DNA from: Dipteronia dyeriana
Lineage: Eukaryota > Streptophyta > Magnoliopsida > Sapindales > Sapindaceae
Length of the DNA stretch: 64,000 nucleotides
Direction: 5' to 3'
Assembly: GCA_032871835.1 (NCBI GenBank)
Contig: CM065298.1
Location: 14,699,096 to 14,763,095 of the forward strand
Below are positions 1 to 12,364 of the stretch, piece by piece; position 1 is the first letter of the stretch, and every line of letters starts with the position of its first letter. Made by a program: the position numbers and the translations under genes. The notes below the pieces were generated by a model that saw only the letters and a list, made by a program, of their open reading frames with translations, was not told where the DNA came from and ran no database searches.

Positions 1-585
1 CCTATTAAATTCGACCAAGACATAATTTTTGGTGTTAGAAGTTGTTTTTTATTGTTATAAAAAAAAAACTTCGTCTAACTCATTGTGTGAAGAATTCGGC
101 CAAGCATAGAGAAAAAAGGAAACGTTTTTGTTTTCGATAATACACTAGTATCCTTTGCATCAAAAGGGTTTTGTGTACAACATTGAATCAAGGTTCACGT
201 GAGTTTCAATCAAATTGATTGATAATTCACAAGTGACCGGACGTTCTTGTTTTTTCTCTTGGAGGATTATTGTGACTAACAAAGAAGACGATTTTATTTA
301 TTTCCATCCTCAGGTATACAATTTAAAGAAAGGGATCCCATACTCCTAGATGATTCACGTTCATGATTGGATTGGAAGATCTTACGGATTCAATTAGACG
401 CTAGTTCAATCATCACGGAAAAAAAAAAGTACGACACTTTTAATATACTTCAATTAATCTAGGGTTAAGGTTTTTATTTTAAAGGGATTTTTTTTTAAAT
501 ATACTAAACCTTAATTTTGTACTCTTCCGTTGCACGATTTTCCCCTTTAGACTAATCTCAGTCACATGTTTTACAATACAGTCAT
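1..585. other. Gene-free AT-rich stretch
   Basis: I see no credible coding region here. It is low-complexity, AT-rich DNA with several homopolymer A or T runs. Positions 578-585 (acagtcat) are the left target-site copy of the hAT element that follows. Confidence 0.6.
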
Positions 586-2277
586 TAGGGGTGGGCGCGG
601 TTCAGTTTGGTTCGGTTTTGGATAAAACCAAACTGAACCTAAAATATTTCGGTTCATCCAAAATTGAACCGGTTTAAATCGAATAAGAAATGGTAGCCGA
701 ACTAAACTGATTCGATTCGGTTCATTTCGGTTTTAGGTCTAATGGGCCTTTTTAGCTTAATGAGCTTAACGAGTTTTTTTTTAATATATTTTTAAATTTG
801 ATGGGTTGTTGTTGCCTTGTTGGATTCTAATTTTGAACCAAAGTTTCATAAATTGTAATAGCCCAACATCCCAAGCCCAAATCAAACATAACTAATAACA
901 TTTATTTTAACATTCATTCAAAAAAAATCACAAATTGAAAAAACCTATAAATTCAATTTTCTAGAAGCCACTATTGACATACTACATACATACATTACAA
1001 TTTTCACAAGTGACAATGTGACATACAGTTCAATTTTCCAAGATAAAAGCTCAAAATCATAAATCCAAGCTCCAAATAAATATTACAATCCAAATTCAAA
1101 CTCCAAATAAAAATTTCAATCCAAATTCAAACTCCAAATCAAACAAATAAAGACAGTGAAATAATTCCAGCTTTCTGAAGAAACAATAATAAGTGATTAC
1201 AGTTAAATATATTTTACTGAGGGAACAAATTTATTTCTTTAATTAATATATTTTGCATCTTTATCAAGTAAAAGTAGAAGAAGTAGAAAGTTTGGGTAGA
1301 TTACATCTAATACTTTGTCTTCTTGAATAATGGCAAGAACGATGGTCAAAATACTTCAAATTTCAATGCTGCAGAAACCATAAAATTTCAAACATACAAT
1401 TAATATATAAGTAAATTATTGTATATGTTCGCAATCTGGTATTTTTTATTATGGATCGTAACTCCAATTTTATCAATAGTGAAGAGCTGAAGAAATAAAT
1501 AAGTGAAGACCGACAACAAAAAAAGCTTCGATTGAAGAAATAAAGAAAGAAGAAAAGTTGAAGAAGACAACAATAACCAATAAACCAAAGAAGTAATCAG
1601 ACGAGCTGAAGGAAAGCAGAATGGATGAGCTGAAGGCTGTCGCATTGAAGTCTTGGCTGGAGATGAAGGGGAGCAGATCAGACGAGAAGAGACCAGATCG
1701 GTGATCATTCGATGTGAAACAAAAAAAAATAAGACAAAAATAAAATTAGGAAGAAAGGAAGAAAATTGGAAAAGAAGAAGAGATAGTGAGTCAACTGTCG
1801 AGTGACAAACCTTCTTTGAGGAGAAAAGTTCAGACGGCAGCGGAGATGAACAGATCAGACGTTGAACAGTGGAGATGAGTGGTAGAGATGAGTAGATCAG
1901 AGACGTGCAACGAAGAGCCGAAGATGAGCGACTAAGATGAGTGACGAAGATGCCAATCGGAGGAGTTGAGATTTGAGAGTCAGTGACTGAGGACTGAGAT
2001 TCTAAGAAGTAGAGATTAGAGAAGTGAGAAGTCGGCCGAAGAATAAGATGAGAACTGAGAATGAGAAGTTTAGGGTTTTAAAAAAAAACTTATATAGGTG
2101 GTTTAATCGGTTTAAACCGATTTTGGGAAAACCAAACTGGTTTGAACAAAAAAAAAATCGGTTTTCAATTATTTAAACCGGTTTGAACCGAATTCAATCG
2201 ATGAACCGAACAAACACCCCTTTTTTGGTTCGGTTTGGTTCGATTTGGTTCAGTTTCGAACTTAGTGCCCACCTCTA
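586..2277. mobile_element. Non-autonomous hAT element (TAGGGGTGGGC termini)
   Basis: The element begins taggggtgggc (586-596) and ends gcccacctcta (2267-2277), inverted termini matching at 10 of 11 bases. It is flanked by acagtcat (578-585) and acaatcat (2278-2285), an 8-bp target duplication with one mismatch, as hAT transposases make. Both ends are packed with GGTTCGGTTTGGTT-type subterminal motifs (about 600-730 and 2100-2260). The interior is A/G-rich and I see no transposase, so it would depend on an enzyme made elsewhere. A shorter relative with the same left terminus is at 44619-45265. It lies directly in front of the Ulp1 pseudogene and probably interrupted it. Confidence 0.85.
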
Positions 2278-2285
2278 ACAATCAT

Positions 2286-5200
2286 AATATCGGCATCGAC
2301 GCTTGTGTTTCACAAACTTTTTTCAGGGTTTTTGAACAACCTACAAGTTGGTTGGGCAGTGAGCATGTTGATGCCTACATAAACCTGCTTTTTAAGCGGA
2401 AATTAAACCCAGTCAAAGGTCGAAGATTTTCACGCAAAGTAGTTGTACTTGATACCGCTTTCGTTGTAAGTAAATGTTATACCACACTTTATAGTTTTAT
2501 ATTATATTCAAAGCCCCCACTCTTACCCGTTCTGTAACTTCATTGTAAAAGTCCCTAACCCAGCTGTGGCGTAAATTTCAGTGGAATTTCAATAGCCAAT
2601 GCCGAAACCATTTACCTAAAAAACTTTGAAGTCCCAATAGACTTGATTACATATGCTATTGGGCAGAAACCATTATGGGGGATGCCATGGGCTAGTGTTG
2701 ATGACATACGATACTTTACTTATTCAATTTAATACATACTCACTGCTATAATTGAATACATACTCACTACTATAAGCTAAAACACATTTGTTTATAACAG
2801 GTTTTAGTCCCTTGTAACATGGGAGCTTGATCGGGACACGTCGTTGCAGTGTCGTCAAATATGAACATTTAAGTTTGGCTTCACAAGGGTGCAAGTCACA
2901 GAGACTAGCAAAGCGGCAAACAAGGGATCGATCCTCAGGGAGGTGGGATTCACCGACCGTCTCTAGTTCTATCTATTATTACAACACTCTGAACGGACTC
3001 GTGCGTTGCGTGTGCGAAAAAAGTGAATAATAATATAACTAAATAACTTATATAAATAATATATACAATGATAGATGGAATGGAAATATGCATGAAATAT
3101 AGTTACACTAGAGAAATGACTTAACCGTGACAATCTTCTTAATTACGTTCTAGACTCACATAATCCTCAAATTTGCAAGTATATCATAGGCTCGTATCCC
3201 CTTAATTAATCTCTAATCTCTCTCGATGTCTTAGAGATAGTATTCATATATACCTGAAACCTCTCTCGAGCAATTCAGACAATAAATATGAACCTATTAA
3301 GCACGTGGAATACAAATCGAACCCTATACGCTAGCCTAGTAGTTCTAGCACTTTCTAGTCAAGCATAGTGAATGTTTATCTAAGCATTGCCAAACGCGTC
3401 TCCTCTTGGTACATAGCATGTAACCATGGATCAATTACAAAGTGATCAATTATGCAAAGGCTTTAAGCACTCAAAATATCCATATAACAACACAAGCACA
3501 AGAAAAATGTTGGTGGTCTTTACTTCTAGTTCAAAGATTCGGTAACATGGGAAATAAGTTTACCTAACAACTACATGTAACAATATGATTGTTATATCAT
3601 TAAGAACATTCAATTTAGATTAAAGGTTCATCCTCTTGATTAGGGAATTTTTCCAACAATCAATTCATCACTCAATCCTGTCACGTGGATGGATAATCGT
3701 GTCTTAATACAAAGACCCATTAAGAACAAGGATATGAACCAAGGCCAATTTAGCAACTAAAAGCCTGAACTGAAACCTTTTCTACTCTTTGGAGCTAAAA
3801 TCCCTATTACTCAAATTACTCAATACATGGAATTTCAAGTCATCCATCAATCAATCAACAATCATGGGTATCTAATTTCTACTCTAAATTACAACTACTC
3901 CTAAACTCAATCATGGACACATATTGATTTCTAACAATTCATACATATACATATCATATTAAGAGCATAAAAACACATATCAAAGAGCAAAACAAAACTC
4001 AAATGAATTTAAGAACAATCAATATATTTATTATACAAGTGTAGGTTTACAATATCCCCAAATTGGTGGAATACATCAAAGAAAATAAGAAATACGAAGA
4101 AATGAGTAAAAAGAAACAAACCCTTGAAGACAAACCCTCAAAAGATGCTCAAATCCTTCCTAGCTCGGTTTTGACTCCTATTTCCTTTGTAATCTACTCT
4201 AAGATGGATGGAGGGGATGTAAAATGGTGGGGTGGAGGTGTATGGTGAGCTCCCATTGAGGAAAAACCTCCATGGGAGCAAGATATGAAAGAAAATGGAA
4301 GAAAATGGAAGAGATAAGAGAAGAGGCATGAGAGGGGAAAAAAAGGGAAGACAGGTCTAAAGAGAGGAGAGAAAAAAGGGGTATTTTATAGGCTTGGAAG
4401 TTATGGTAAGATATTGGAGTGAAAAGACAAGAATACCTTTCAAAAATGACCAAAAATCACATTTCTGCCCAGAAATTACGTCACACTGTACGCATCAACA
4501 TGCATACCGCACATCACTTTTGGAACCTGTTGCCCAAAAATACGGTACAAAGTGCGGTTCGCAACTTGGTCTCGCGCGGTTGAGTACCGCACTTCTTTGC
4601 GCACAATTATAAAAACGGTCATAACTTTTTCTAGAAACCTTTGAATCTCGATCTGTGAAATGATTTGGAAAGAAGACCTCCGGGGCTTTCCAAAAAGTGG
4701 TTATGGGAGATGTATTTCAATCGGAAGAGAGACATATAACCTTCCAAAGTTGGGATGTTTGTATAAGTTATTCCAAATTCTACCCTTTAACCTATAAAAC
4801 TCTTCAATTAAGCTCAAATACCTTCCGTAGGGAATATGTACCTACACAAGACTCACAAACACATAATATACCAAAATATGCTTGAAAACGAGAACAAAAG
4901 CTAGGTAATGGGGACCTTAAATAGGTATATAAATCGTTCCGATCAAAGACAACCATTGGGTAATATGTGTAGTTCGTTTCCACGATTGGGTAATTATAAT
5001 TTATGACTCGGCCGCACATCAACTGCCTAACTACCCAAAGTATAGAGAACAACAAGTTTTGCATCTACGTCGCTTGTTCCCACTCATTTGCGGTGCCTTT
5101 AGTTATTATGACATTAGTAAACGGTGCCCCAAAATCTCAATTGTATGAATGATGTTAGATTAGGCCCCATTATATTCCCATGTCAGGATGACAGTAACAG

Positions 5201-5342
5201 TTTTGGTGTTTTCATGGTAAATGGCCTAGAGTATGTAATGATGAACAAATATGGGAACTTCGATTTCAACCAAAATAACATCTCTGGCTTTAGAAAACAA
5301 ATGGCTCAGGATATCTTTGCCAACTCTTTGCCTTTTGATTAG
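2286..5342 (+). pseudogene. Ulp1/C48 cysteine-protease-like pseudogene, split by an insertion
   Basis: Pieces of a Ulp1 (C48, SUMO-protease fold) domain appear in order on the plus strand. Positions 2330-2466 contain SWLGSEHVDAYINLLFKR and VVVLDTAF. Positions 2581-2710 contain LITYAIGQKPLWGMPWASVD. About 2804-2826 reads LVPCNMG. About 4946-5090 contains KDNHWVICVV with the catalytic-type His, and VIIIYDS with the Asp. Positions 5124-5342 hold the C-terminal part, SFGVFMVNGLEYV to FRKQMAQDIFANS. Plausible introns lie between the pieces. A 2.1-kb repeat splits the domain between LVPCNMG and KDNHWV, and the last two pieces are in different frames. The usual catalytic Cys (DCGVF) reads SFGVF, so the protein would be inactive even if joined. 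In plants such domains are often carried by MULE-type transposons, so this may be a captured gene rather than a host gene. Its upstream part is not visible beyond the hAT element. Confidence 0.7.
2827..4945. mobile_element. Unclassified 2.1-kb repeat element inserted in the Ulp1 pseudogene
   Basis: This block interrupts the Ulp1 reading between LVPCNMG and KDNHWV. Its proposed ends are tgatcgggac (2827-2836) and gttccgatca (4936-4945), which are near-perfect inverse complements. It contains the phrase caagggatcgatcctcaggg, common in dispersed plant repeats. It has no convincing coding capacity: ORFs at 4063-4612 are short and unrecognised. The 3' part, about 4480-4945, matches both arms of the foldback element at 57795-58676, so this is a repeat family. 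I could not find a clear target-site duplication, so the ends and class are uncertain. It could be an LTR-derived or a TIR-type element. Confidence 0.5.
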
Positions 5343-5470
5343 TATGTACAATATTTCGCGAATGTAATGGAATTTGATGTTAATTGTATATACTTGCATT
5401 GCAGTTTCTTTATGAATATGTTTCCAATGCAATTTGTGCTAAGTGTTCGTAACAGGTGCAATTTTATAAC

Positions 5471-5715
5471 GTATGATTACACGCTGCTAAAATGCGAATG
5501 ATTACACGCCACTTTGTAAGCATGATTACACGCCACTTTGTGAGCATGATTACACGCTAAATAATGTAGCGTGTAATCACTCACATTGGTGCAACGTGAC
5601 TGATTGCACATTGCAACAATGCGAATGATTACACGTCACTTTATAAACATGATTACACGCTATATAATGTAGTGTGTAATCACTCATATTGGTGCAACGT
5701 GAATGATTATACATT
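5471..5715. repeat. GATTACACGC motif array with inverted copies
   Basis: The decamer gattacacg(c/t) occurs six times directly (near 5474, 5499, 5524, 5548, 5627, 5650). It occurs twice inverted as g(c/t)gtgtaatc (near 5570 and 5671). Two longer direct repeats, each ending attggtgcaacgtga, start near 5490 and 5617. Each contains a palindrome with gattacacgct facing agcgtgtaatc. No gene is associated. Confidence 0.8.
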
Positions 5716-6156
5716 TGAGAATTTTCCAAGCAATAGAATTATTTATCCAAATTTGGTTAAATACAAAGGCATCAAAAAATATACAAAATATAAAAAAATC
5801 TAGAAAAATTGTTCTAGTATTCGAAAAAATTTCAAATTTTGTTCATATGTAGATTTTAATAAACTCATCATCCATAAAAAAAATTCAAATCAAAATTCGT
5901 TAAAATTGATGTATTTTCATCAAGGTCCTTACCGAAATTAAAATAAGGGATCATTCATAAGAGACTCACTATATATATACATAAGTTTTCATGTTATTGC
6001 GCACTGATATACATTCAGCAATGCATTGGATGTGGATCATTAGATTTACATACTTTGACTCAAAGTGAATGCACTTATCAAAATTTCTCCATAATCAGTG
6101 GTCCATATGCAACATATTGATTTAAGTTATATCAGTACGCACCGAGGAGAAAAGAA

Positions 6157-6246
<90 letters not shown>

Positions 6247-6672
6247 CTTTTTTCCAAACAAATTTATATTTAAAATTATTTTCTTCATTGAATAGATTTT
6301 ATTTTACTCAACTTAAAGTCCAAAAGAGAAAAATAAATATATTTTTTTTCCTGATTTCACAGATTGTTCTCTAAAACAGTTTTCTTATTGTGTTGATTTC
6401 CTCACTTTTGTTCAGTTTTATTCTCAGTTTCATTTGTATTTGATTACTTTATATCTTTTCTCCATTTCCCATTTCAAATTTTATAAAGAGAGATATTCAA
6501 AACGGGTAATAATAAAATAAAATAGAGTATCTTTATTTATTTTTTTTATAAAAAAAAATGAAGTGTCTAGTACCAAAAGATAAAAGGAATAATTTTGGAA
6601 AATAATATGTGTCCTTAGAATTTCTTTAAAATTTAAATTTTACAATGAAACGTCTTGTAAAAAGAAAAACAG
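5716..6672. other. Gene-free stretch
   Basis: This AT-rich DNA contains a large dinucleotide microsatellite and no supported gene. The ORF over 6098-6295 is the translated microsatellite. Confidence 0.6.
6159..6243. repeat. Compound microsatellite (AC)n(AT)n
   Basis: An uninterrupted AC run (about 6159-6194) passes directly into an AT run (about 6195-6243). It is likely to be length-polymorphic. Confidence 0.95.
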
Positions 6673-6894
6673 TAATGTTACACATCCCACCACCTACAAT
6701 CCTACCATTTCCATCCCAACACACGTGGCAGCTGAGGTGTCACTTGGTGAGTGAACAAATATTAATTGGTGAGTGAATATATGGGTAAGAGAGATAAGTA
6801 TCAATTAATATGTGTCTACTCACAAAATGACACATCAACTGCCATGTGTGTTGGGATGGAAATAGTGAGATTATAGATCGGATGTTTAGCATTA
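6673..6894. mobile_element. MITE-like inverted-repeat element, about 220 bp
   Basis: The ends taatgttacacatcc (6673) and ggatgtttagcatta (ending 6894) are inverse complements at 12 of 15 positions. Complementarity continues inward: tttccatcccaacacacgtggcag on the left is mirrored by ctgccatgtgtgttgggatgg on the right. It is non-coding. I could not define a target duplication, so the superfamily is open. Confidence 0.65.
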
Positions 6895-8370
6895 TTCAAA
6901 GAAAAATATTAGATTGTGAGGAAAAACTCTCTTAAACGGAGTGTAAACTAATAATTAATAGACCGTCGATAACATTTCTCTTAACTTAATTTCAATCATT
7001 TTGTAATTTTTCAGTTTTTGACTACATTACTGCTTAACTTTTTCGTAAGCACCAAAATAGGTTCTCTAATGGAGCAAACGTTAGTCGATCATATGAGATT
7101 TTAGAGTAAAATTGTACTACTAACGTAAGATCTAATATGCTTAAAAAAATCTTATAAGAGGACACATTTAGCAATTTGGAAAAGTTCATTGGTAACCATT
7201 AGAACATTGAGTAATCGTTTATAACCTACTTTCAAATTTTAATTGTTTGTAACCTAATTTTTATACTATTACCATTACGCCCCTATATAAAAGCAACCAT
7301 CTAAAAAAAACCCTTGTCTTTACACTTCTTCTCTCTTCCATAACATCTCTTTTTCTCCTATTTCCTTCTTTCTCTTCTTCTTCCATTATCAATATAAAAA
7401 ATTGTATAATTTTCCTATTATTTTTTATATTATAATTTTTTAATTTGAAGAAAAAATTAAAATTTCCTAATGTCTAAAAAAAAAAATCTTCCTAATATCT
7501 GAAATAAAAAATAAAAATAAAATCTTTCAATATATATAAAATAATAATAATATAGGAGTCGATCTGCTTTTGGAGGAGTAGATTGTCGGAGCTGGAAAGA
7601 TGCAGATCGAAGAAAATGAGGAGAAGAAAAGATGTAGAAGATGAGATGCATATCGGAGAAGATGAGATGTAGATCGGAGAAGATGAAGAGATGAAGAGAT
7701 AAAGAAGATGAAATGAAGAAGAAGTCAAAGACAGGACAAGAAAAAAAGAGTAGAAAAGAAGAAAGAAGAGGTGTGGGACGTGGAAGAGAAGAAGAGTGGA
7801 TGAAAAAATTAAAAAAATTAAAAAAATTAAAAAATTAAAAAATTAATTGATTGGGGGTATTTTTGTGATTTTGGATAGGGATTGAATTTTTTTATTATAA
7901 AATGATTATAAATTTTCCTATAATCTATTTGGTTAGATTTGACAATTTTCTCTTCTAAATATTACTTTCATCAATTGTTTTTTGAAATATTATTTTCATC
8001 AAATTTAAGTAGTATTTTACATTTATTTTCATTTTTGTAACTACGAAGTGCATATTGTACAATTAAAAGCTCTTTTTTCTAGTTACAAATTACGACCATC
8101 TACTTGAATTAAAAGAACACTAATGGGACATCCACCGGCCTGGATATTGCTGAGCATAAATTCTATGGTCAATCCAGCTGGATATTGTATAATTCCAGTC
8201 CATGCACATGCTCCTCCCATTTTCTCATAAAGATAGGAGAAAAATTTCAGTTAACTTTTTAATTAAATAGATTATTTTAAAAGTTTATTGTCTTTCTCCT
8301 CCCATTCTTTTTTTTTTTTAAATAAAAAACCGTCACATAATTTATAAGTTATAATTATTAGATCCGTGAC
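6895..8370. other. Gene-free stretch
   Basis: I see no supported gene. The DNA is AT-rich, with a purine-rich GA block at about 7560-7800 and short aaaaaatt-type repeats at about 7800-7840. Positions 8363-8370 (tccgtgac) are the left target copy of the next element. Confidence 0.55.
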
Positions 8371-9605
8371 TAGTGCTGTAATAATGGGCCGGCCCTTGAC
8401 AGGCCGGTCCGGCCGGTCCAGGAAGACAACGGACCGTGCTTGGCACGACCCATGAAGGAAGCGAGCCAGGCCTTACAGACCGCATGCCGGGCCGTTGATA
8501 GGAGGCCCGGCAAGCCGGCGTGCCAGGCCTGTCAGACCGACCTGTTGGACCGGCCTGTCGAACCGGTTGGCCGGTTCGTTCGGCCAAGCAGGTTTATTTT
8601 TTTATTTTATTTTATTTTTTTCAAAAACCCTCCAACGGCTGGAATTTGAATTCCAGCCATTGGAGCAAAAAAAAATTATAAACCCCCCCCCCCCCCCCCC
8701 TAAAATCTTTTAAATTATATTTTGACCCACAAATCAAATTTTTCTATAAATACTTATATCCATTTCATTTTCCATTCACTCTCTCTATCATTCTTTCAAT
8801 CTCTCATTCTCTCAAATCTCAATTTCTAATATATTCTTCAATTCTCTAAACTTTTTCATTCAATTTGGTTACTACTCTCTCTACAAAATTCTCTACATTT
8901 TCCACCAACACACCAAATTTTAAAGGTACAATTTTGTTATTACTTTTGCTCAAACATATTCTCATAGTAAATTTATATGTTTATGTTTAGATTTTAGTTA
9001 CTTAATGAAAACATTTTTATTTAGTTAGTTAGTTTATCTATTTTTGGGCTTTAATGTTAATCTTATTTGTTTAGTATATTAAGATTTTTAAGTTTAGTAG
9101 TAATTTTAATATTTGTTATTAGTAAATTTAGAAAGTTAATTTGTATTACTGAATTTAATTTTTGTCATAAGTAAATGATGAATGTTAAGTGTAGTAATTA
9201 CGTTTGATATTGTTTTTTTTCATAAATTATGAATTTTTAGTGTAGTTGTTTATTTTAATATTTTTGGTGAGTATATTATGAATTTAAAGTGTAGTAGTGA
9301 ATTTAAAATTTTTTGTTAGTAGATTATGTTAGTAAATTTAATAGTGGTTCAATTCATCAATTTTATGTTAGTATATTATGTTAGTAAATTTATCAATTTT
9401 ATTTGTAGTAGTGAATTTAATATTTTTTGTTAGTAGATTATGATTTCTTTGTTTATTTAATTTGTTTTTGAAGTAAATTAATTATTGTAAGTGTCGTATT
9501 ATTTATAGTAATTATTGTTAGTAAATTAAGATTACTGTTAGTAAATATTGATTTTTAATTTGACTATTAACTACTATAGTGCTCATATTTTTTTTTTTTC
9601 AGATA

Positions 9606-11683
9606 ATGGATCCTAACTAGCAGCCTTATTTTCCGGACGGTTTGAATATGCTCAGCGATGAATTTGATATTTCAGAGCCGACCCATACTCAAGCGGGGCC
9701 TTCTGGTTCCGGCGTTACACCAACATCACGTCTCAGAAAATTAACATCAGATGTGTGGCAATGTTTCAACATAGTCCAAATGATACTCCCAAACGGGACG
9801 TCTGGCCCAAGAGCTAAATGTAAATTTTGTCATAAGGATTATGCTACAAGTACGAGGGGAACCGGACATTTGAGACGGCATATGCACAAATGTATACCTG
9901 CACATGGATAGGTAGACACTACAACCCAGACACAACTTCAACGGCACCTAGACGGGTCCGTTACGACGTGGCAGTTCGACGCCATGCACGCTAGAGAGTA
10001 ATTGGCACGATACATTGCACAAACTGATCAACCGATCAGTATTGGTGAGAGTCCATTTTATAAAGAATTAATTACATCTGCATATAACCCCCAATTTGAA
10101 CATGTTTCCAGAACCACCACTAGAAATGATTTGATACGATTGTTTGAAACCCAAAGGGATGACTTAGTTGCAGAAATACAGCATTTAAGTGTCTCTGTTG
10201 CATTAACTTATGATATTTGGAATGCATGTTCCAAACAGGACTATTTATGTGTCACAGGACACTATTTAGATTCTGACTGGAGGATAACAAAAAGAATTTT
10301 TGGTTTTCGTCCTCTGGATTTTGCACATACCACAGAAAACATTTTTAATGTTATAATGGAAGTTTTATAAACTTATGAAATCACGCATCGCATCCTTTCG
10401 ATCACATTTGATAATGCATCTGCAAATACTAGCTCTATTGCATTGTTTGTTGTAAGAAATATCCCGCAAGATGGAGGTTATTTCTTCCATCAACGGTGTG
10501 CATGCCATATTATAAATTTAGTTGTACAGACTGGTTTAAAGCAGGTAAGCGACCAAATAGATCGCATCAGAGATGCCATTTCTTGGATTTACAGTTCTAA
10601 TCCTAGATTCAGTGAATTCAAGAGACATTGTAAATTAAACGGTGTCAAACCCCGACGATTCCAAACTGATATGACGGTAAGGTGGAACTCTACTTATTTA
10701 ATGTTGCAAAATTGTTTGGAATATGATACAACCATTACATATTTTTATAACATGAATTTGGCCGAAACAGGTCAACATAGTCCAAAAATACTTACCACAG
10801 ACGATTGGTATGTGGTAAAGATTTTTGTTCAATTTTTAAAGATTTTTTACAATGTCACTGTAACTCTTTCCGGGGTATATTACCCCACATCTTTCCAGAC
10901 AATCCATCATATAGTGGAAATGTCTGAACTGTTAAACAGTTATAGAGAAGATGAACATCTAGGCGCTGCAATTGTTGCCATGAAGACAAAGTTAAAAAAA
11001 TATTGGGCTAACATTCTTCTACTTTATGCCTTAAGTGCTATAGTATATCTTAGGGTTAAATTATCTGGTTTAGAAGTTTTACTTGAGTTTATTGGTATTA
11101 ATTTGTCAATAGTTATTCAGAACAAATTACTGACATTCGAACCAAGTTGTTCGAGATTTTTCATATTTATGAGAACAGGTTTGGCAACATTGACACCCCC
11201 CAATCAACACAACCGGAGATAGAGCAGAAGCAAACAAGTTGGAGCCTTCTGAAACATCAAAAAAAGGACAAATCAACAAGTACTTCTTCAGGGCAAAGAT
11301 ATAGCTCATCTTCTTGTACCGAACTTATTAGGTACCTTGAAGCACAGTTCGATGCTGTTGAAGACAAGGAAGAGTTTGATTTGTTGTTATGGTGGAAGAC
11401 CTATACGTACAAGTATCCAGTTCTGTCACACTTAGCATGTGACGTACTGGTTATTCCAGTGTCAACGGTGTCTTCAGAACAAACTTTCAGCACCAATGGA
11501 CGCATAATTGAACCAAAAAGAAGCTGTTTGTCTCTAGAGATGGTGGAGGTACTAACATGCCTTCGAGATTGCGAGCATGCTAAAAAAAGGTTGCAAAATC
11601 TAACTGTAGATAAAGAACTTATTCTAAATTTCGACAATCTATATATTGATGACCCTTCAGGTAGTGGCCAGGGCCAGAACTAG
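9606..11683 (+). pseudogene. hAT transposase pseudogene (BED zinc finger, RICESLEEPER-like)
   Basis: In order, the protein shows a BED-type zinc finger (CKFCHKDY ... HLRRHMHKC, about 9818-9896). Next come hAT catalytic-core segments: LTYDIWNACSKQDYLCVTGHY, then FDNASANTSSIA at about 10408, FFHQRCACHIINLVVQ and TVRWNSTYLML. Last is the C-terminal hAT dimerisation region (YPVLSHLACDVLVIPVSTVSSEQTFS, 11415-11500). The reading is broken by a stop at codon 5, by stops at about 9910 and 9993, by TAA at 10368-10370, and by a frameshift between about 11100 and 11150. The same positions are often sense codons in copy 2, so the stops arose after the copies separated. Neither copy can make an active enzyme. 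Confidence 0.88.
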
Positions 11684-11925
11684 GTTATACTTTTACATAT
11701 GTATTTATTATTTACTTGTAAGTTGTAAAACGGTTACACTCTTTTTCCCTTACCAAGTTTTTATCCCACTGGGTTTTTTTTGGTAAGGTTTTTAATGAGG
11801 CAATCATGTAAATATGTAATACTGAATTCCATAAGTGAAAAATAAATAAAAAATTAAAAAATTGTTCGTTCTCTTTATTCATTTCAAATCCTAATAATTG
11901 TTCATTCTCTTTATTCATTTCAAAT

Positions 11926-11976
11926 CCTAAACCCTAAACCATAAACCATAAACCATAAACCCTAAACCCTAAATCC
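11926..11976. repeat. Telomere-like CCCTAAA block inside hAT copy 1
   Basis: Several units of ccctaaa and the variant ccataaa lie just downstream of the transposase. The sister element carries the same block as ttaggg-type units at 30703-30730, so it belongs to the transposon and is not a fused chromosome end. Confidence 0.85.
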
Positions 11977-12364
11977 AAACAAACGAAATTTGAAAAAAAA
12001 AATTGGACCAAAAGACTAGCCAGGAGGACTAGGCCCGCCAGAAGGGGTCCGTGGGCCTGCCTGGCACGGCCAGCCTGAGGAAGGTCGGCGTGCCGTGCCG
12101 TGCCGGGCCTGCTGTTCCAGAAACAGGTCGAACCGAGCCGGCCCCTGGAGACTGTCGCGTGCTTGGGCCAGCGAGGTCTGTTTCCACAAATGGATTGGCC
12201 AGGCCGTGCCTAATGGGCCAGACCAGTCCATTTTTACACCACGGACCGTGACATGTATAACTGATAGCTAGATGTATATAGTATACTTACAATCAAACTG
12301 CACAAAGAACCTCAACATTGCAACCCATCATCTCATCAATCTATCTTTTCTTTTTAACTGAACC

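Larger units (their letters stand above)
8371..12244 (+). mobile_element. hAT DNA transposon, copy 1 (TAGTGCTGTA family)
   Basis: The element starts tagtgctgta (8371-8380) and ends tacaccacgg (12235-12244). The right end is a degenerate inverse of the left (7 of 10), and the better copy at 30502-34367 has both ends perfect. The flanks tccgtgac (8363-8370) and accgtgac (12245-12252) are an 8-bp target duplication with one mismatch. The subterminal 100-200 bp at each end are GC-rich and full of GGCCGG/GGGCC motifs, unlike the AT-rich surroundings, typical of transposase-binding ends. A broken BED-finger transposase is inside on the plus strand. Length is 3874 bp against 3866 bp for copy 2. Confidence 0.9.

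Noticed and set aside
1400..1708. Minus-strand ORF of 102 codons
   Set aside because: It is antisense of purine-rich hAT interior sequence, with a low-complexity Leu/Ser-rich product.
5471..5715. CRISPR-like array
   Set aside because: The repeats are too short, the spacers are not unique or evenly sized, and this is a plant nuclear context.
6098..6295. ORF with His-Thr and Ile-Tyr runs
   Set aside because: It is the translated AC/AT microsatellite.
8342..8713. Overlapping ORFs on both strands rich in Pro, Arg and Gly
   Set aside because: They come from the GC-rich left end of hAT copy 1. The same composition appears at 34149-34420 in copy 2.
11926..11976. Chromosome-end or fusion-site signal
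   Set aside because: The telomere-like units sit inside a transposon and recur in its second copy.
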